A stretch of 42,933 bases of DNA from an uncultured Bacteroidales bacterium (GCA_905233895.1 CAJOFL010000034.1:1-42933), one strand, 5' to 3'; numbered from the stretch's first letter, positions 27,301 to 32,610 are shown. Made by a program: numbers and translations. The notes: generated by a model not told the origin, from the letters alone.

Positions 27301-27337
27301 CGAGTACGTCACCATCGGGGAGAGCCGGGTGAGGTGA
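24332..27337 (+). CDS. Viral primase-helicase: zinc finger, TOPRIM, SF3 helicase
   Basis: This 1001-residue protein replicates the element. A CHC2-type zinc finger (C36, C39, C54, C57) is at the N-terminus. A TOPRIM fold follows with FTEGE (E243) and DSD (D296/D298), which would give primase activity. The C-terminal SF3 helicase has Walker A GRSGKS (713-718), Walker B TIFIDDV (D760/D761) and motif C KFYITTNH ending N804. Gp4- and D5-like primase-helicases use the same logic. The 3' end carries a 35-bp repeat, shared with the ASCH gene 1 kb downstream, so its last 15 or so residues may have been swapped by an insertion. Confidence 0.93.
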   Translation: MFIDEETKQEILSKATLEEALKIYCTAAKGRNKYVCPFCGKVMEYHPGKKLVKCFHCDWGTNSAATLLMETTKCTFPEALERLAADFHIIIPEKKYQAKKPKAAAKAEAWYKQQLEASGLKAADVRAWMYEADGTRIQINPFAQGTVGPDGTASDQGDDMIIRYLDLEGHRLQYSPTLRNGRSGEPRDYFRVRWQIPESHMLRDGSICKYKSPAGSGIQLYIPERLREAYRERRQLECLYFTEGEKKAEAVSKYVGPAFGLAGINCLVGKDKQLPEAIVRVLEACQVKRVYFIMDSDWDDLSSHLDPESDVRQRPMAFFSAARNFGAWFATLRNRKLYVDVYLVLGKGEDKGVDDQLVKLKGAEYTYKSQIEQATSAAIEGGHTDYFDIYNITTMPEAKLQAVWHLDNIESFVKHHRKQLQPMESFRAWRNNWRIDEDGALQLAQPLADDEQFWEVKTRTNRYGEKSEEYQFDYVNIHNFLERRGFFQIKEATTGDRIFIHVEKNRITPTTAADMKDTVLDFARTLNNKPLLAMLYRGSTQYLGPDKLGNMSTQSFTPTLPPPESDSQLLFFKSRFWRITADGIEENDFAALEYNYRREWCNPTDPKLLQHRMVRVEHTDEGYNVNISDDGQQCDFLRFLVLTSWFDWEKKLGADRQPLPGMTKTIDEPDAYLHLLSKMTAIGYLLHQYYNPGVTKAVIAMDNSISEVGLSMGRSGKSLIGKAIQQMQTTAFFSGKTIDIADDRFVWDTVEPGTRTIFIDDVMPNFDFELLFPLITDSITVNRKGRDRYTLAGHDKPKFYITTNHVVGRENGSTRDRQFKIAFSNYFDANYKPEMEFGGQFFSDSWNERQWSLFYNLMAECLVLYFEAQRDGWGVGGSGLIAAPSRNLELRQMRQEMTETFFNWMNDWMQINEDDPHDTSAGARYDVAFVRSEMMESYKQACSTRERNYVTPQRFWQRLVLWCRYHGLALNPQIPVDADGKPGHHKANGTEYVTIGESRVR
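27290..27324. repeat. 35-bp direct repeat, copy 1 (end of primase-helicase gene)
   Basis: This copy encodes the protein end ANGTEYVTIGE. It is identical over 35 bp to 28271-28305, 981 bp downstream and in the same orientation. Confidence 0.95.
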
Positions 27338-27377
27338 ACAAATAATGTAGAATAATCAAAAAGCAAACATTGTCAAC

Positions 27378-27779
27378 ATGTCAAAAGAAAACATTGAAAT
27401 TCCCAAAGGCAACACGCCCGAGGCTCGTCAGAAAAGAATGAATATCATACGGCAATATGCCGGCAGGATGAAAGGCGATGAGGTATATTGCCCGGTTCTT
27501 GGCGCAAAAGTGGTCATTAATGGTACAGGCATCGGTGAAATGATTGAACATTCATCTAAATCGTACCTGTCCACAATGGCTGTTCTCGACCTGAAACACC
27601 AGATTGCCATTGCAAAGTTTTTCCGTTATCATATTCCAAAAGACAACAAGCAGAAGAAACGCGGCTACCTGTTCATGATTGAATTGCATGGCGACCTTGA
27701 CGGCAAAGCCACAAAAATAATTGTCGGAGTGAAATTGACAGCACAGTACAAGCATTATTGCATCACCACACTGGAATAA
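27378..27779 (+). CDS. LPD3-like protein of unknown function
   Basis: The 133-residue protein is basic at the start (PEARQKRMNIIRQYAGRM) and has EHSSKSYLSTMAVLDLKHQI, then GYLFMIELHGDLDGKATKIIVGVKLTAQYKHYC. This recalls the LPD3 'large polyvalent protein-associated' module that occurs in phages and conjugative elements of Bacteroidota, but the match is from memory and loose. The gene is more AT-rich than the primase-helicase and lies in the cargo block with a 35-bp repeat at its two ends. Confidence 0.4.
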   Translation: MSKENIEIPKGNTPEARQKRMNIIRQYAGRMKGDEVYCPVLGAKVVINGTGIGEMIEHSSKSYLSTMAVLDLKHQIAIAKFFRYHIPKDNKQKKRGYLFMIELHGDLDGKATKIIVGVKLTAQYKHYCITTLE

Positions 27780-27942
27780 AAAAAAAAGAGGTCGCTCTTT
27801 TTGAACCGCCGCAACATAATCATCGCTTGGTGGGACCTCCTTTTTATTTTTGTCGTATGGTTAGGGCTTTCGCAAGGCCCGACTCAACGAGGGTATCCCG
27901 CTGGTCCATTTCGCCCAAGGCAGCGAATCAGTCCCAAAATGA
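27780..27942 (-). ncRNA. Candidate leftward structured small RNA
   Basis: No protein gene covers this stretch. On the minus strand it has a strong promoter (27947-27979) upstream and ends in GAGGTC...GACCTC followed by a run of nine T. Inside are a 7-bp hairpin (GGGCTTT/AAGGCCC read on the plus strand, about 27867-27883) and a second paired region (TTCGC...GCGAA, about 27909-27927). The RNA would be about 160 nt. It is not recognised as a known family; rightward termination at the same hairpin is also possible because T-runs lie on both sides. Confidence 0.5.
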
Positions 27943-27946
27943 CGAT

Positions 27947-27979
27947 GCAAAAATACGAATAATTTTCGAACTGGCAAAA
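27947..27979 (-). promoter_or_regulatory. Leftward promoter with near-ideal spacing
   Basis: On the minus strand TTTTG (27975-27979), 19 bp, then TATTTTTG followed by C (27947-27955). This is one of the best promoter matches in the element, and it points away from the ASCH gene. The sequence just upstream contains TTTTGAAAAATAAT, shared with 22191-22204 in the repressor region. Confidence 0.7.
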
Positions 27980-27991
27980 TTATTTTTCAAA

Positions 27992-28315
27992 ATGTTTGTT
28001 TTAGACCTTCACCTATTGAATAAATGGTATGACATGATCGAGGCTGGAATCAAGCCAGAAGAGTACCGAGAAGACAAAGAATACTGGCGCGCCCGGCTGC
28101 TCCTTCCAAACGGTGAGTACAAGCCTTATACCCATGTACGGTTTCACCGAGGGTATTCAAAAAAGAATATGCTCTTCAGGATCCAGTCAATGAGTTTCGG
28201 CCGCGGGAATCCCACCTGGGGTGCCCCACCTATCAACGTCCACATCATCCGGCTGGGCGCCAGAACCGACGCCAACGGCACCGAGTACGTCACCATCGGG
28301 GAGAGACTGAAATAA
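27992..28315 (+). CDS. ASCH-domain-like protein
   Basis: This 107-residue protein matches the compact ASCH fold, with hydrophobic strands and KWYDMIEAGIKPEEYRE near 10-26, WRARLL, then YTHVRFHRGYSKKN and FGRGNPTWGAP. ASCH domains are small RNA-binding or nucleic-acid-processing modules often found in phages. The ATG at 27992 is chosen over an upstream in-frame ATG (27758) because it leaves the conserved start of the domain intact. Its last residues (ANGTEYVTIGE) duplicate the end of the primase-helicase. Confidence 0.65.
   Translation: MFVLDLHLLNKWYDMIEAGIKPEEYREDKEYWRARLLLPNGEYKPYTHVRFHRGYSKKNMLFRIQSMSFGRGNPTWGAPPINVHIIRLGARTDANGTEYVTIGERLK
28271..28305. repeat. 35-bp direct repeat, copy 2 (end of ASCH gene)
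   Basis: Exact copy of 27290-27324. The 981-bp period holds the LPD3-like gene, the ncRNA candidate and most of the ASCH gene. Confidence 0.95.
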
Positions 28316-28322
28316 AAAAAAA

Positions 28323-28353
28323 TCTACCATATTGGAAAGTTTTTGTATATTTG
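28323..28353 (+). promoter_or_regulatory. Promoter of the HigBA module with shared CCATATTGGAAA spacer
   Basis: TCTA at 28323-28326, 19 bp, then TATATTTG at 28346-28353. The spacer starts CCATATTGGAAA (28327-28338), nearly the same as the two promoters at 29245 and 30009. The -35-like box deviates from TTTG. The ATG of the toxin follows after 20 bp. Confidence 0.65.
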
Positions 28354-28373
28354 CAACAAGAAAACAGGTACAA

Positions 28374-28706
28374 ATGAACAAGGTAAAAATTATATTATCA
28401 GCTGATGCAAAGGACTTTATCGGGAAACAGACATTAAAGGTACGGGAGAAAATATACTTTAATATCAGGAAAATCGAGGCTGGAATTCTGGACAAAGAGC
28501 TTTTCAAGAAACTGGAAGGCACCGAAATCTGGGAAATCCGAACGCAGTATGAGAGTATGGCCTACCGTATACTGGCATTTTGGGACAAGACGCATCGATC
28601 GCTGGTGATTGCGACACATGGTTTTGTCAAGAAGACGATGAAAACTCCAAAGAAAGAGGTTGCTGCAGCAGAAGCCATTATGAATGATTATTATAACAAA
28701 AAATAA
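28374..28706 (+). CDS. HigB-like toxin (phage Gp49 family)
   Basis: This 110-residue protein matches the RelE/HigB Gp49-like family, with LFKKLEGTEIWEIRTQYES, YRILAFWDK and LVIATHGFVKKTMKTPK. Gp49-type toxins are ribosome-dependent mRNA nucleases or growth inhibitors. It is followed after 8 bp by a helix-turn-helix antitoxin gene, so the order is toxin first, typical for HigBA. The gene is AT-richer than its neighbours. The ATG at 28374 is the only start downstream of the promoter. Confidence 0.9.
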   Translation: MNKVKIILSADAKDFIGKQTLKVREKIYFNIRKIEAGILDKELFKKLEGTEIWEIRTQYESMAYRILAFWDKTHRSLVIATHGFVKKTMKTPKKEVAAAEAIMNDYYNKK

Positions 28707-28714
28707 ACAGCACC

Positions 28715-29035
28715 ATGAACTTCTACCCATTAAACGAGTGTATTGACGAGCATATCGGCAAGAAGGGCACACCTACCCGCGACCGGTTTGAGGCCGGAGT
28801 CAAGGAGGAGATCGAGGCCTACCGCCTCGGCGAGGCCATCCGTGCCCAGCGTAAGAGCCAGAATCTCACCCAGAAGCAGCTGGGCGAGCGCGTGGGTGTG
28901 GGCGAGGCCCAGATCTCGAAGATCGAGCGCGGCAACGCCGCAACTTTCACCGTGGTAAAACGCATCTTCAAGGCCCTCGGAGCCACCAGCGGCACCCTCG
29001 ACCTCGGCAGCTTCGGCCGCGTGGCCCTCTGGTAG
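28715..29035 (+). CDS. HigA-like XRE antitoxin
   Basis: This 106-residue protein has LGEAIRAQRKSQNLTQKQLG and ERVGVGEAQISKIERGNAAT, a classical XRE helix-turn-helix (about 36-90), with an N-terminal extension that would bind HigB. Antitoxins of this type repress their own operon, so it could bind the CCATATyGG-containing promoters. It is followed by two strong terminators. Confidence 0.9.
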   Translation: MNFYPLNECIDEHIGKKGTPTRDRFEAGVKEEIEAYRLGEAIRAQRKSQNLTQKQLGERVGVGEAQISKIERGNAATFTVVKRIFKALGATSGTLDLGSFGRVALW

Positions 29036-29063
29036 TCGCCCATGGGCGACCGACAACCACAAT

Positions 29064-29092
29064 GGCTGCCCCGGCAGGGCGGTCTTTTTTTT
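29064..29092 (+). terminator. Terminator after the HigBA module
   Basis: GGCTGCCC (29064-29071) pairs with GGGCGGTC (29077-29084), with G-T pairs, followed by eight T. Confidence 0.75.
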
Positions 29093-29121
29093 GTGCTAAA
29101 TTAGTGCGGAATTGCAATTTA

Positions 29122-29146
29122 ATGCCCCGGCTGCAGGGGCATTTTT
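29122..29146 (+). terminator. Second terminator after the HigBA module
   Basis: ATGCCCC (29122-29128) pairs with GGGGCAT (29136-29142), followed by TTTT. Confidence 0.75.
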
Positions 29147-29150
29147 CATT

Positions 29151-29243
29151 TGACGGGCATTTGCCGGAGAATTTTTTTTGCGATGCAAACGGCTGGGAAA
29201 CAGCGTGTTTTTATTTGACGGGCATTTGACGGAGATTTTTTTT
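29151..29243. repeat. Two copies of a 28-bp leader-upstream sequence
   Basis: TGACGGGCATTTG followed by C/ACGGAGA and a run of eight T occurs at 29151-29179 and again at 29216-29243. The second copy directly abuts the hicB promoter. The gap 29036-29441 holds this pair, two terminators, the promoter and a leader; no gene is seen. Confidence 0.85.
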
Positions 29244-29244
29244 C

Positions 29245-29275
29245 TTTGCCATATCGGAAAATCTTCCTATATTTG
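29245..29275 (+). promoter_or_regulatory. Promoter of hicBA with shared CCATATCGGAAA spacer
   Basis: TTTG (29245-29248), a 19-bp spacer that starts CCATATCGGAAA (29249-29260 in the spacer), then TATATTTG (29268-29275). The match to consensus is perfect. Confidence 0.8.
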
Positions 29276-29361
29276 CAAGCAGAAAGAGAGACACTCGCCG
29301 AGGCCCCGACCGGGGATAAGGTTTCCTGCCGGAAATGGAAAAAGAAGAAACTCTCCATGAA

Positions 29362-29421
29362 ATGAGCTCCCGCCAAGTCCCGTATAGTGGAATGGTCTGC
29401 CAAAGAAGGAACTCATTTTTT
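29362..29421 (+). terminator. Leader terminator or attenuator before hicB
   Basis: ATGAGCTCC (29362-29370) pairs with GGAACTCAT (29408-29416) with one mismatch, followed by a T-run. It lies between the hicBA promoter and the hicB start, so it would end most transcripts after about 140 bases unless bypassed. Confidence 0.55.
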
Positions 29422-29441
29422 GTAAACAAACAATAGCACCA

Positions 29442-29663
29442 ATGGAATACTCTGTTATAATACTGAAAGACACAAAAGAAGGCGGATACATAGGCATGTG
29501 CAAGGAGCTGCCGGAGGCAAAAACACAAGGAGAGACCGTCGACGAGCTGATTGAGAACATGAAGGACGCTATCCGGCTCACCCTTGAAGTGCGCAAGGAA
29601 GACCAGGCGCGCCGTCTGGCCGGCCGCCGTCCCATCTACCGCAAAGTGCGCGTAACGGCATGA
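29442..29663 (+). CDS. hicB: HicB-like antitoxin
   Basis: This 73-residue protein shows the HicB fold: YSVIILKDTKEGGYIGMCKE, then PEAKTQGETVDELIENMKD and LTLEVRKEDQ. The HicB antitoxin neutralises HicA by covering its RNA-binding surface. It has no ribbon-helix-helix or helix-turn-helix tail that is often used for autoregulation, so an outside regulator may control the promoter. The order here is antitoxin then toxin, with a 4-bp overlap. Confidence 0.88.
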   Translation: MEYSVIILKDTKEGGYIGMCKELPEAKTQGETVDELIENMKDAIRLTLEVRKEDQARRLAGRRPIYRKVRVTA

Positions 29664-29857
29664 AGAAAGAGGTCTTTCTCCGCCACCTCAAGGCCAACGA
29701 CTGCTATTGTGTCCGGCAAAGCAAAGGGTCTCACGCTTTCTACCGCAACGCCAAGACCGGGGCCAGCAGCGTGGTGCCTATGCACAACGACATCAAAGAG
29801 TTCCTCGCCCGCAGCATCTGCAAAGACCTGGGCATCCCTTTCTGCGGCAACAACTAA
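29660..29857 (+). CDS. hicA: HicA-like toxin
   Basis: This 65-residue protein has the small double-stranded-RNA-binding fold of HicA, with VFLRHLKANDC near the start and VRQSKGSHAFYR giving the conserved GSH catalytic histidine, followed by VVPMHNDIKEFL. It would cut mRNA when HicB is lost. The start overlaps the hicB stop by 4 bases. A terminator follows at 29885. Confidence 0.9.
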   Translation: MKKEVFLRHLKANDCYCVRQSKGSHAFYRNAKTGASSVVPMHNDIKEFLARSICKDLGIPFCGNN

Positions 29858-29884
29858 CCCGCAGCCCCCGAAAAAAGACCGCAC

Positions 29885-29908
29885 AGCCACCCCTGCAGGT
29901 GGCTTTTT
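29885..29908 (+). terminator. Terminator after hicBA
   Basis: AGCCACC (29885-29891) pairs with GGTGGCT (29898-29904), followed by TTTTT. Confidence 0.75.
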
Positions 29909-29965
29909 GCTCGCCTCGTCGATAAGTCGAGCAAAAATTTTTCTGTGCGCAACGTGCTGAAAAAC

Positions 29966-29997
29966 AACCTTAAACCTTAAACCTTAAACCTTAAACC
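29966..29997. repeat. (AACCTTA) tandem heptamer, about 4.6 copies
   Basis: Four full units and a partial unit of AACCTTA lie between the hicBA terminator and the next promoter. No role is obvious; a spacer or protein-binding array is possible. Confidence 0.9.
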
Positions 29998-30008
29998 GAA
30001 AAAAAATT

Positions 30009-30039
30009 CTTGCCATATCGGAAAATGTTTGTACTTTTG
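30009..30039 (+). promoter_or_regulatory. Third promoter with shared CCATATCGGAAA spacer
   Basis: CTTG (30009-30012), 19 bp starting CCATATCGGAAA (30013-30024), then TACTTTTG (30032-30039). The first 14 bases of the spacer match those of the hicBA promoter exactly. Confidence 0.8.
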
Positions 30040-30044
30040 CGGTC

Positions 30045-30240
30045 GCTAAACAAACATAATACTGAGGCGCAACGAAAGACGGTTGCCCCCGGAATCAGCG
30101 GAGGGCTTTTTTTATGCCCCTCCGGAACCGGCAAGCAAATAATGAAAGCGGATGCTTAACCCCGTGCCCCGGCTGTAATGGCCTCGGCAGCACCTCAGTA
30201 GAGTTTGTTTAGCAGCGGGAAGTGGGCATCCGCTTGTTTT
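30045..30240 (+). ncRNA. Structured leader RNA with early terminator
   Basis: After the promoter at 30009 a hairpin at 30085-30106 followed by seven T looks like a terminator about 70 bases into the transcript. Beyond it, AAGCGGATGC (30146-30155) pairs perfectly with GCATCCGCTT (30226-30235), enclosing an inner hairpin with GTGC/GCAC ends (30164-30193). The region 29858-30276 has no protein gene. This could be an attenuator, a regulatory leader or an independent RNA; no known family is recognised. Confidence 0.5.
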
Positions 30241-30276
30241 ATGGCCCGAATGTTTAATGCTAAAAAACTCTACAAG

Positions 30277-30660
30277 ATGAACAACACAACCGAACAGACG
30301 ACGAATGGCCGCCGGAGGATCGCCGAAGGCAGGACCATCGTGATGACCACGCCGTGGTCGCTTTGGGGCGAGCTGCGCTCGGCCGAGATCCTGGGCCGCA
30401 AGGTGCTGGGGTGGGATGTGGACCGCGAGAACCGGACGGCCTACGTGGTGCTGGAGCGCGAGAGCGTGGCGGAGGTGCCGGTGCTGCACCTAGTGGACAC
30501 CGACGCATGGGACGGCAGCTGGCAGGGCCGGCTGAAGGCCCTGGAGGCGATGCCGGCGAGCACGCCAAGGAGGGGCCTCTCCCCCATCGAGAAGCTGGTG
30601 GCCTGGTTTTCCGGGCGCATGTATGGCCGCATGAGCGTGCAGGAAGGAGGCCGGGCATGA
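30277..30660 (+). CDS. Protein of unknown function (127 aa), first of three coupled genes
   Basis: ATG at 30277 follows the long leader. The N-terminus is MNNTTEQTTNGRRRIAEGRT; then TTPWSLWGELRSAEILGRKV and a segment with LGWDVDRENRTAYVVLERES forming beta strands. No family is recognised. The end EGGRA and the overlapping ATGA are repeated in the next gene. In the operon with two helical genes it lies between the toxin modules and the repeat-rich gap. Confidence 0.6.
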   Translation: MNNTTEQTTNGRRRIAEGRTIVMTTPWSLWGELRSAEILGRKVLGWDVDRENRTAYVVLERESVAEVPVLHLVDTDAWDGSWQGRLKALEAMPASTPRRGLSPIEKLVAWFSGRMYGRMSVQEGGRA

Positions 30661-30941
30661 TGACCATCGAGCTAGTGCGCGAGCTGACGCGCGAGGAATG
30701 TATGGAGCGCCGTGCCGACGTGCGCCGTCGGCAGAGCCTGCTGGCCACGGAACGCAGCCAGGCCATCCGCGACGAGCAGAGCCGGCACCACCAGACGTTG
30801 CAAGACGAGTACGACCGGCACTTCCTGAGGCTTGAGACCATCGACGCGGACTACCGCGAGGCCAAGCAGCGGCTGGCCGACGAGATGGAGGTTCTGAGCG
30901 TCTGGAATGCCCCGCAAGGGGAGGAAGGAGGCCGGGCATGA
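30657..30941 (+). CDS. Coiled-coil-like protein of unknown function (94 aa)
   Basis: The protein is helical and highly charged (LTREECMERRADVRRRQSLL, HHQTLQDEYDRHFLRLETI) and likely forms a coiled coil. Its start overlaps the upstream stop (ATGATG at 30657) and its stop overlaps the next start (ATGA). The coding sequence before its end, GAAGGAGGCCGGGCATGA, copies the one that ended the previous gene. Confidence 0.55.
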   Translation: MMTIELVRELTREECMERRADVRRRQSLLATERSQAIRDEQSRHHQTLQDEYDRHFLRLETIDADYREAKQRLADEMEVLSVWNAPQGEEGGRA

Positions 30942-31165
30942 GCGTGTACACATTCAACGGAAACATATCCAAGAACACCGAGGAGGTGGTGGCCGCCTAC
31001 AAGGAAGCCTGCGACCTGCGTGGCAAGATCGGGAACTTCCTCCGCCGTGGCGACAACGATCCCGTCGTCCAGCACCTGGCCTCCGAGGTCGAGGACAGAA
31101 TAGTAGAACTGCAAGCCACAATAGAGTCGCTCCTGGGCGAATGCATCAGGGCCGACATGCCGTAG
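30938..31165 (+). CDS. Helical protein of unknown function (75 aa)
   Basis: The protein starts MSVYTFNGNISKNTEEVVAA and then YKEACDLRGKIGNFLRRGDN and AIVELQATIESLLGEC-like helices. No family is recognised. It overlaps the upstream gene by 4 bp. A terminator-like hairpin lies 44 bp after the stop. Confidence 0.55.
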   Translation: MSVYTFNGNISKNTEEVVAAYKEACDLRGKIGNFLRRGDNDPVVQHLASEVEDRIVELQATIESLLGECIRADMP

Positions 31166-31208
31166 CCGCAGACCCGACACCACACACACGAGAGCATTTT
31201 TTTTTGCG

Positions 31209-31240
31209 CCGCCGGACAGGGCCAACCCCTCGTCCGGCGG
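31209..31240. terminator. Strong GC-rich hairpin, likely terminator
   Basis: CCGCCGGAC (31209-31217) pairs perfectly with GTCCGGCGG (31232-31240). It is preceded by a run of T and followed by TTGCTTTCTT, so it may stop transcription from either side. Confidence 0.6.
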
Positions 31241-31247
31241 TTGCTTT

Positions 31248-31312
31248 CTTCATGCGCTGCCGGTGGTATTCTTCATGCGCTGCCGGTGGTATTCTTTATG
31301 CGCTACCGGCGG
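31248..31312. repeat. 23-bp tandem repeat, about 2.8 copies
   Basis: Units at 31248-31270 and 31271-31293 are identical (CTTCATGCGCTGCCGGTGG plus TATT); the third (from 31294) is diverged. The gap 31166-31998 holds no convincing gene; it is repeat and control DNA. Confidence 0.95.
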
Positions 31313-31398
31313 CCGCCAGACCGCGTTTCCCCGCGCCCCCTATGGTCACCGGAAGAGAGAGATGGTGCTGCAGTACTGAGTGTGGCGGCCGCACTCCA

Positions 31399-31730
31399 GC
31401 ACTAAAAGGGTGTGGTACCGGACAGTGGAGAGGGGAAGGAGAGGGTTCCGGCATCCTGGCGCGGAAACACAAATGGCTGACATATAATAATATATACTTT
31501 CTCTCTTTATTTAAGGTATATATACCTATAAAAAAATCACTAAAATTTCGTGCTTTAGTGCGCACTAAAGTACTAAATTTTAGTGCTGACACATTGTCAG
31601 TCACTTACAACGATTTTCGGCCAGCACTAAAATAGCACTAAAAAGCACTAAAGCACTAAACGACTTAGTACTGGCTGGAAATCAGCAATCTAACAAAATA
31701 CAGTTCCTCAGTACTAAAAGTACTAAAATT
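31399..31730. repeat. Iteron-like cluster of GCACTAAA/GTACTAAA; possible replication origin
   Basis: At least ten copies of (G/T)(C/T)ACTAAA or its inverse occur: 31399, 31538, near 31553 inverted, 31562, near 31570, 31581 inverted, then 31624, 31635, 31645 and 31653 in tandem, and 31710 and 31720. They sit in AT-rich DNA with few genes around, as in replication origins or repressor arrays of plasmids and phages. The spacing varies (8 to 11 bp in the tandem part). Origin function is inference. Confidence 0.6.
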
Positions 31731-31802
31731 TTCCTATAAATACACAGCCCTCCTGTTTTACATTAATGGCTATCCTTTTACTTCGAGCCGGAGTATACTG
31801 CA

Positions 31803-31914
31803 GGTTTACCAGTGGGTTTACCTTCGGAATTACATTAACGCGTGTATGCGCGAAAGGTGGTAATTTTGCAGTCGGGTTTCCCGGAGTAAACCAATGTAAA
31901 CATCGGAAAACCCG
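31803..31914. promoter_or_regulatory. Control region before the coiled-coil gene with inverted GGTTTACC/GTAAACC
   Basis: GGTTTACC at 31803-31810 and 31815-31822 face GTAAACC at 31886-31892 and TGTAAAC at 31895-31901. Between them lies TAATTTTG plus C at 31861-31869, a -7 match without a TTTG box 19 bp upstream. CGGGTTT (31873-31879) can pair with AAAACCCG at 31907-31914. The arrangement suggests an activator- or repressor-controlled promoter for the late genes. Confidence 0.5.
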
Positions 31915-31998
31915 AATAAAACCCGAGGTATACTTTGGAATACTTTGGATTACCCGAGGGCAACCAACACAAAATCAATCACAATAAAACGCATAGCA

Positions 31999-32610
31999 AT
32001 GGAAAACGAAGGCAACATCAAAAAACTGGCATCCCTGACCATCAAGACCGAGCAGGAAGAGGTTGACCGCTTCAACCGGCTGAAAGAGGAACTGGGCATC
32101 ATGACCTCCGGCCAGCTTCTCACCGAGCTGCTCGACCGAGTCATGCAGCCGCAGCGCATCAACGACCGTACCAAGGAACTGACCGAGAAGGCCGACAACC
32201 TGCAGCAGCTGCTGACCGAAGCCGAAAACGCCAAGAACACGCAGCTGAAGCGCATTGCCGAGCTTGAGCAGCAGCTTGCCGACGCCCAGGCCACAGCCAA
32301 CCACAACGCCGAGGCGGCCAACGCCACCCAGCTCGAGATGCAGCAGCGCATCGAAGGACTCACCCTCAAGGAGAACCAGCGTGTGGTGAGCTTCACCAAC
32401 GACAACCTGCAGGTGCTCGAATATGTGGCGGCCCGCGAGAGCAAACGCCGCAAACAGGAGTGGAGCATCAGCCATATAATCAACTTCTTCATCTATGCCC
32501 GGTTCATCAAAGGGATGCTCAACGGCGACTTGGGCAGTGTGTCGGACAGCGAGCTGAAAAAGATTGGCATAAACCTGAAAATCAAAGCCAAAGAAGCTGT
32601 CGAGATATGA
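31999..32610 (+). CDS. Coiled-coil DNA-binding-like protein (203 aa)
   Basis: The N-terminus LTIKTEQEEVDRFNRLKEEL followed by GIMTSGQLLTELLDRVM resembles a ribbon-helix-helix-type DNA-binding start; then a long coiled coil with QLLTEAENAKNTQLKRIAEL runs to about residue 120. The C-terminus (RRKQEWSISHIINFFIYARF) is aromatic and may be a membrane or DNA contact. KfrA-like plasmid proteins share this layout, but no firm family is seen. ATG at 31999 is chosen because it follows the control region. It overlaps the next gene by 4 bp. Confidence 0.6.
   Translation: MENEGNIKKLASLTIKTEQEEVDRFNRLKEELGIMTSGQLLTELLDRVMQPQRINDRTKELTEKADNLQQLLTEAENAKNTQLKRIAELEQQLADAQATANHNAEAANATQLEMQQRIEGLTLKENQRVVSFTNDNLQVLEYVAARESKRRKQEWSISHIINFFIYARFIKGMLNGDLGSVSDSELKKIGINLKIKAKEAVEI

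Noticed and set aside
30907-31635. Long frame running through the tandem repeats and iteron-like array
   Set aside because: It overlaps real genes at its start and then crosses repeat DNA; composition is not protein-like.
31248-31730. CRISPR array
   Set aside because: Repeats are tandem without unique spacers of constant length, and no cas gene is present in the window.
31766-31987. 73-residue frame in the control region before the coiled-coil gene
   Set aside because: It overlaps inverted repeats and a promoter element and has no recognisable sequence; considered non-coding.
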